Below are positions 58,131 to 64,000 of a stretch of DNA of 64,000 nt, in pieces. The stretch's first letter is position 1. Each line of letters begins with the position of its first letter. The translations under genes and the position numbers were made by a program. The notes under the pieces were generated by a model. It searched no databases, was not told the DNA's origin, and saw only the letters and a program-made list of their open reading frames with translations. The stretch covers positions 1,116,001-1,180,000 of the forward strand of contig NC_085890.1 of NCBI RefSeq assembly GCF_035222375.1, written 5' to 3'. The DNA comes from Podospora pseudocomata. Its lineage: Eukaryota > Ascomycota > Sordariomycetes > Sordariales > Podosporaceae.

Positions 58131-61100
58131 ATGTCTCCGGGTGTGCTGCTATCACCGCCGGGCAGCCTAGTTGAGGGTGACCTATTGAGTCTGTATGGTT
58201 CAACCCCAGACACTGCAAGTCAAACCTCGCCAGATGCCAGCAGTGAGGCGAATGACGATGTTGACACCGACAGAGACGAGGACGATGGCAGTGGTGGAGG
58301 CAAGATATTCGAGGTCAACGATCCGCCAGGGCCGCGCAAGATGTCCGAGAAGAAGAGAGCAGACAATGCAAAGTTTGACATTTGGCTAGAGGAGAACCAG
58401 CAGAACCTGTTCAAAGGAGCTGGGAAGCTGGTGTTGGATGAGGAGAGGTCTGCCAACTGGCTGATGCGCGAGTTCGAGAACAAAAAGATCATCACGAGCC
58501 CGCGAGATTACCAGCTGGAGCTTTTTGAGCGGGCCAAGACCCAAAACACAATCGCAGTGCTGGACACCGGTATGTCTATCACTTGGACATTCCTTGGAAC
58601 TCACATGGGCTAACTTCTGTTACAGGATCGGGAAAAACGCTCATTGCCGCCTTGCTTCTGAGATGGACGATACAAAACGAGCTCGAGAACCGATCCCAAG
58701 GCCAACCGAAGCGCATTGCCTTCTTTCTTGTGGACAAAGTAGCTCTCGTCTTTCAGCAGCATGCAGTCCTGACGTGCAACCTGGACTACTCGGTAGCCAA
58801 GTTTTGCGGACAGATGCTAGATCGATCGTCAGCGGAGTTTTGGGAGACCACATTCCGGGAGAATATGGCCATTGTCTGCACCTCGGAGATTCTCTACCAA
58901 TGCCTCCACCATTCATACATCCGCATGGACCAGATCAATCTCTTGATATTTGATGAGTGCCATCATACCAAGAAAAACCACCCCTATGCCCGGATCATCA
59001 AAGACTTCTACATCCAAAATGAGGACAATGAAGCACGGCCGCGCATCTTGGGAATGACCGCCTCTCCTGTTGATGCCCAGATTGATCCAAGAATTGCTGC
59101 CGCTGAGCTCGAGGGTTTGCTTCACAGCCAGATCGCCACAGTTTCTGACCCAACCATCATTCAACATACCATCAGTCGTCCAAAAGAGGAGATAGTTCTG
59201 GAGTACGACAGAAGGCCTCGGCAGTGGACGACCCCTCTTCACCAGTCCATCAAGGCTCTGGTTGGGAACCATGATCACTTCACAAAGGCGTTTGTTTTCA
59301 CCTTACAAGCAACAGCTGAACTGGGGCCATGGTGTGCTGACCGGTACTGGCAACTCTTCTTCAACCAAGAGGACATTGCCAAACTCGAGACCCAAGCGGA
59401 GCGAAGTCTGCTTCGCCAAGGAGCCTTCAGCCAACTCATGGGTCTTGACAAGAACAGGGTGCGGGAGGCTCACGAGCTTGTGAAAAATCATGAATTTGAA
59501 CAGCCTATTCTGGACACTCGGCTATTCTCCTCCAAGATCATCGAGCTCTGGAAGACTCTTCATGATCAGTTCAGCAGTCAGGATCTTATGAGACGATGCA
59601 TCGTCTTTGTGAAGCAGAGAAACACAGCAAACATTCTCGTTGATCTCCTCAAACAGCCGGAACTCAAAATTCCTGGTCTTGAGCCAGGTATTCTTGTAAG
59701 TTGACCCCTCTAGAAAATATCAATTTCTCTAACTCTAGTGAACAGATTGGCGGCGGGAGAAATGATTCCAGCTGGGAGAGCTCCAAGACTAGCTACCGCG
59801 ATCAGGTCCTGACCATCATCAAATTCAAGAAAGGAGAGCTCAACTGCATCTTTGCCACCTCGGTCGCGGAGGAGGGCCTTGATATTCCTGATTGCAACAT
59901 CATCATCAGGTTCGACTTGTATGACACGTTGATTCAGTATATCCAATCTCGTGGGCGCGCTCGTCAAGAAAAGTCGACCTACATCCACATGATTGAGAGA
60001 GGTAACTCCGAGCAATTGCAAAAGATGAAACAGCTCAAGCAGAGCGAAGACGGACTCAGGAAGTTTTGCGAGGCGATGCCGGACACGCGAAAGCTGACCG
60101 GAAACAACTTCAAAATGGACTACTTTCTGAGGAAAGAGAAAGGCCAACGACAGTACACTGTTCCGGAGACTGGGGCAAAGTTGAACTACAAGCAGAGTCT
60201 CATCTGTCTTGCCAACTTTGTGTCATCACTCCCACACCCGCCAGAAACGAACCTAACACCGGAATACACGGTCAATACCACCGAGGGCGGGTTTCAGTGT
60301 GAAGTCATCTTACCGGATGCATCTCCGATCAGATCTGCAATCGGAAAAGTGCACGGCAGCAAGGCAGTAGCCAAGTGTTCAGCGGCCTTTGAGATGTGTC
60401 TTCAGCTTGTTCGGGGCAACTATTTGGACGCTCACCTTCGACCAACTCTTACCAAACAGCTCCCCGCCATGCGTAATGCCCGTCTTGCCATCAGTTCCAA
60501 GAAGAGGGAAGAGTATGGCATGCGCATGAAGCCGGAGGTCTGGTCAACTCTCGGCGAGCCCACCGAGCTCTTTGTAACGGCCCTGACTTTGGAAAGTCCA
60601 GAGTCACTTGGCAGACCGTCATTACCACTGTTGCTGCTCACACGAAGACGGATTCCTCAAGTTGCTTCGTTCCCTATCTATTTTGGAAAGTCTCGTTCCT
60701 CAATCGTCAATTCCGTACTGGCAGGTGAACCCATTGAGGTGGATGAAGCGGAGCTAACCAGCTTGACCGCCTTCACTCTCTCGATATTCAAGGATGTTTT
60801 CAGCAAGGAGTACGAGGCGACATTTTTGGACTTGCCTTATTTTCTGGCTCCGACTTGCAAAGACCACTCCTTCGACTTTTCCGCGCCGGCATCAGACGAG
60901 CTTATCGATTGGGACACCGTCAAATACGTCCAAGAAAATAACATCGTTACTTACAACTTTGACGAACCGGATGACTTCTTTGAGCACAAATACGTCTGGG
61001 ACCCCTGGGATGGTGCTCGCAAATTCTACCTTCGTGGACGCCGCCACGATATGAAACCTACAGACTCTGTGCCCGAAGGCATTGTCGCCCCCGGCCACAG

Positions 61101-62993
61101 GGCTTGGAGGACGACGTGTGACGCGCATGACATTCTGAACTACAGCAACAGTCTGTGGTCCAAGTCCCGAGCCAAGTTCAAGAGCCGGGGCGACCAAGCA
61201 GTGGTGGAGGCTGAACTATTGTCTACCCAGCGTAACCTTTTGGATGACAGTCTGGAGGGCGAAGACTTGGAACCAAAGCAGTGCTTCTTGGTTTTAGAAC
61301 CATTAAAGATCTCACCAGTAAGGTTCCCATTTTTTGAGTCGGATATTGCAACGCTAACAGACTGCAGCTTCCAGTTCAGGTTGTGGCTATGGCCTACAAC
61401 TTTCCTGCCATCATTCACCGTGTCGATTCCAACTTGGTTGCCTTGGATGCGTGCAACATGCTGGGGTTGAATATCAGGCCAGACTTGGCGCTTGAAGCCT
61501 TCACCAAGGACAGCGACAACACTGATGAACAGGATGTTGAGCAGGTAAGTTTCCAGCGCGGCATGGGCAACAATTACGAGAGACTGGAGTTTTTGGGCGA
61601 TGCTTTCCTCAAAATGGCCACCACAATTGCCATCTACACCCTCATCCCTGACAAGGACGAGTTTGAGTACCACGTCGAGCGCATGGTCTTGATTTGCAAC
61701 CGGAACCTCTTCAACAACGCACTTGAGGTCAAGCTAGAAGAGTACATTCGATCCATGGCCTTCAACCGCCGCACTTGGTACCCAGAGGGCTTAACTCTCA
61801 AGCGCGGCAAACGAAAGGACATCAGGAAGAAGCATGTCTTGGCCGACAAGTCTATTGCCGATGTCTGCGAGGCCATCATCGGCGCCGCCTACCTTACTGC
61901 ACAGGAAGCTGGCAACTTTGACATGGCCATTCAAGCAGTGACGAGAATGGTGAATGACAAGAACCATACGATGCAGACATGGTCTGACTACTACGCAGTG
62001 TACAAGAAACCTGCGTGGCAGACTATGCCAACAAACAGCGTGCAGGAAGACATGGCCGAAAAGTTTCACAAGAGGATGGGTTATCGATTTCAATATCCCC
62101 GTCTGCTGAGGAGCGCGTTCCAGCACCCGACTTACCCAACCTCGTGGGAGAAGCTTCCCAGCTACCAACGTCTTGAGTTCCTTGGCGACGCTTTGTTGGA
62201 CATGGCATGCATTGACCATCTCTTCCATCGCTTCCCAGGGACCGACCCCCAGTGGCTGACCGAACACAAGATGGCCATGGTCTCCAACCAGTTCTTGGGC
62301 TGTCTCGCAGTCTACATTGGCTTCCACCGATCTCTCCAGCACAGCTCGCCTGCGGTCCAGTCCGAAATCGCGTCGTACGTCACAGAAATTGAGGAGGCGC
62401 TCGCCGCTGCGAAAGTCGCTGCCGTACAAGAAGACAAGTCAGAGTCTGAATTTGCGAGAGACTTTTGGGTGGACTGCTCCCGCCCTCCGAAGTGCCTCCC
62501 AGACACGATCGAAGCTTACGTCGGCGCCATATTCGTCGACTCCTCCTACGACTACCAAACCGTCCAGGATTTCTTTGACAAGCACATCCAGTTCTGGTTT
62601 GAGGACATGAGGCTGTATGACACGTTTGCCAATAAACACCCCGTGACATTTCTGGGTCATGAGATGCAGCATCGGTTTCGGTGTCAAGAGTGGCGGTTGC
62701 TGACGAGGGAGATTATGGTTGATAATGATGAGGAGGGGGGTATGATGGGGAAAAAGCAGGTTGTTTGTGCGGTGATGGTGCATGGGCAGAAGCTGGCGCA
62801 TGCGGTGGCGCATAGTGCGAGGTATTCCAAGATTGGGGCGGCGAAGAAGGCGCTGAGGGAGTTGGAGGGGTTGGAGCAGGGGGAGTTCAGACGGAGGGTG
62901 GGGTGTGATTGTAAGGTGGTAGGGGAGGTGGAGGGGAAAAATGGGGAGAAAGGAGAAGAGGTTGAGATTGAGGTGTATGGGGATGCTATTTGA
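58131..62993 (+). CDS. DCL1: Dicer-like protein 1
   Basis: Four exons, 58131-58569, 58626-59695, 59746-61317 and 61368-62993, encode 1568 aa, near Neurospora DCL-1 (about 1580). Dicers cut double-stranded RNA into small RNAs for silencing. Domains in order: DECH-box helicase with LDTGSGKT (145-151, split by intron 1) and FDECHH (256); helicase C with VAEEGLDIPDCN and QSRGRAR (about 570); Dicer dimerisation domain (about 640-735); a PAZ-like region (about 865-1000); RNase IIIa with ERLEFLGDAF (1098-1107); RNase IIIb with QRLEFLGDALLD (1294-1305); and a C-terminal dsRNA-binding region ending SKIGAAKKALREL. All metal-binding Asp/Glu positions of the RNase III signatures are kept. HHTKKNHPYARIIKDFY favours DCL1 over DCL2. 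Introns are 56, 50 and 50 bp. Confidence 0.95.
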
Positions 62994-63531
62994 TGGTAGG
63001 TAGGGATACTATTTGATTTGGGAATTTGGAAGGGTGGAGATGAGAGGGATTTGGTAGAGATTGTGTAGATAGGCGGATGGAGGGGTTAAGCAAAAGCGGT
63101 GCGTTTGACAAGAATGAGAAGCGAACTTTCTCTGATTGTGTTTTGTCACTTGTGATATGTCATGTTGAAGTAAGTTGCAAAAAATGAGTGAGTCTGTCTT
63201 GATGTAAATAAATGTGTGTGGTGTCTGTGGTGTCTAGTGGGATTTCAGGAAAAAGGGGGAAGTAAACAGACGTGTGCGCTTGTCCGGACAACGTAGTCAG
63301 TTACATAAGCAGCAAAGAACATCTTCAACATCAAGCTGACCCAGTCGCACCCTTGCTTTTCTTCTCACCCACTTTGAATGCAACGCTTTCTAGTTACTTA
63401 CCTCCACTTTACTACGCTGCTTGAGCGTTGAAAAGTTTGGAGACAGGATATGGCGGTGTGTAACTCATCATGAAGCCCTCTTTGTAGCGTTGTTATGGTC
63501 GATATAATAACATTTTCGGGAGTTAGTGGTC
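62994..63531. other. DCL1 3' region
   Basis: About 540 bp between DCL1 and the 5S rRNA gene. No gene or repeat is seen. Confidence 0.45.
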
Positions 63532-63650
63532 ACATACGACCATAACCAACTGAAAGCTCGGGATCCCGTCCGCTCTCCCCTAGATAAGCAGTTGAGTGCC
63601 GAACTAGTACTCAGGTGGGTGACCACTGGGGAATCCTCGGTGTTGTATGT
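63532..63650 (+). rRNA. 5S ribosomal RNA (dispersed copy)
   Basis: A 119-nt sequence that starts ACATACGACCATA and ends TGTTGTATGT, so helix I closes. Internal blocks CTCGGGATCCCGTCCGCTCT, AGATAAGCAGTTG and GGTGGGTGACCACTGGGGAA match fungal 5S rRNA, close to the alpha type of Neurospora. The helix CAACTG/CAGTTG is intact. The internal control region (A box, intermediate element, C box) is present, and a T run follows at 63657-63662. Solitary 5S genes scattered among protein genes are the rule in Sordariales. Confidence 0.93.
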
Positions 63651-63656
63651 TATACA

Positions 63657-63662
63657 TTTTTT
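63657..63662 (+). terminator. Pol III terminator of the 5S rRNA gene
   Basis: A run of six T starts seven bases after the end of the 5S RNA, as expected for RNA polymerase III termination. Confidence 0.75.
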
Positions 63663-63721
63663 GGGATATTCAAGAATTTCTTTTTGTTCACCCAACCTCT
63701 CTGTTCAAAACACAGCATGAA

Positions 63722-64000
63722 TCAGACAAGAAAGAAGGTCTCAGCCTTTGTTTCATCCCACGCTTCTCCATCCATGACCCCATCACAGTAGCCATCACCA
63801 AGAAATTCAAAATGTCCCTCGCGTGCCGTCGATCGAACAAGGTACACGATCGGTGCCCCAGAAAAAGTGACGACAATATCTCCAGCTCGCGTGGAAAGTG
63901 GTCCGAGGCCAACATACCCTCTCTCCGTGAGAAATGGCCTCTTGTTGGCTGTCCTTCCCAGACACGTAGAGTACACACGTCCCGGGCGGAGCTCCTTGTG
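63722..64000 (-). CDS. HET-type heterokaryon incompatibility protein, C-terminal end (partial)
   Basis: The frame is open to the window edge and gives the last 92 residues of a protein encoded on the minus strand. The segments RPFLTERGYVGLGPLSTRAG, DIVVTFSGAPIVYLVR and FEFLGDGYCDGVMDGEAWDE match the common C-terminal pattern of fungal HET-domain proteins (FxTxKGYxGLGP, GDxVxVxxGxxxPxxLR, VGExYxHGxMDGE). These proteins are linked to vegetative incompatibility and innate-immunity-like responses. The HET domain itself would lie to the right of the window. The assignment is by pattern from the tail only. Confidence 0.75.
   Translation of the reverse strand, partial: HKELRPGRVYSTCLGRTANKRPFLTERGYVGLGPLSTRAGDIVVTFSGAPIVYLVRSTAREGHFEFLGDGYCDGVMDGEAWDETKAETFFLV

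Noticed and set aside
61543-61554. GTAAGTTTCCAG inside DCL1 exon 4 looks like a donor and acceptor 12 nt apart.
   Set aside because: Twelve nucleotides is too short for an intron, and the encoded VSFQ fits the conserved segment before the RNase IIIa signature.

Overview
This window is nuclear DNA from a filamentous ascomycete, most likely Sordariomycetes/Sordariales. The evidence is short (about 50-100 bp) GT-AG introns with GTATGT/GTAAGT-type donors, a single dispersed 5S rRNA gene of the Neurospora alpha type, a fused pyrimidine enzyme (CPSase-ATCase with a dead DHOase-like domain), a fungal Dicer-like protein 1, and the C-terminal end of a HET-type incompatibility protein at the right edge. 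Gene names rest on motifs read from the translations; no database search was possible.

Layout. 0-9 kb: NTE1 (lysophospholipase, +), a mitochondrial RRM-like protein (-) with an unresolved frame change, and AFG2 (AAA ATPase, +). 10-19 kb: an atypical Rab GTPase (+), ERG25 (-), NCA2 (+) and SEC4/Rab8 (+). 20-22 kb: a cluster of tRNA-Ala-like genes (-), two apparently whole with introns of 78 and 85 nt and one degenerate. 22-26 kb: two secreted, low-complexity paralogous proteins (+) that share a 5'-UTR intron. 26-31 kb: a gene-poor stretch. 31-38 kb: a cyclin-box protein (+) and a TRPY/YVC1-like channel (-). 39.9 kb: tRNA-Arg(ACG). 40.8-48 kb: the pyrimidine multienzyme. 48.8-54 kb: a small membrane protein (-) and an unrecognised 849-aa protein (+). 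55-63 kb: TAP42 (-), PDX3 (+) and DCL1 (+). 63.5-64 kb: 5S rRNA (+) and a partial HET-type gene (-).

Most genes are housekeeping functions of lipid homeostasis, ribosome biogenesis, vesicle traffic, sterol and pyrimidine synthesis, TOR/PP2A signalling, vitamin B6 and RNA silencing. There is no operon logic; several pairs share divergent or convergent intergenic regions.

The most unusual structure is a minisatellite family whose units start with the palindrome AGGCCT (or a one- or two-base variant) at an exact 21-base step. It occurs at three places: an array ending about 10 bp before the AFG2 start codon, an array beginning at the first base after the AFG2 stop codon, and a 12-unit array filling a 414-bp intron of the pyrimidine gene. 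In the intron array some units are inverted without loss of the 21-base register. No transposase, reverse transcriptase or capsid gene was recognised anywhere in the window.
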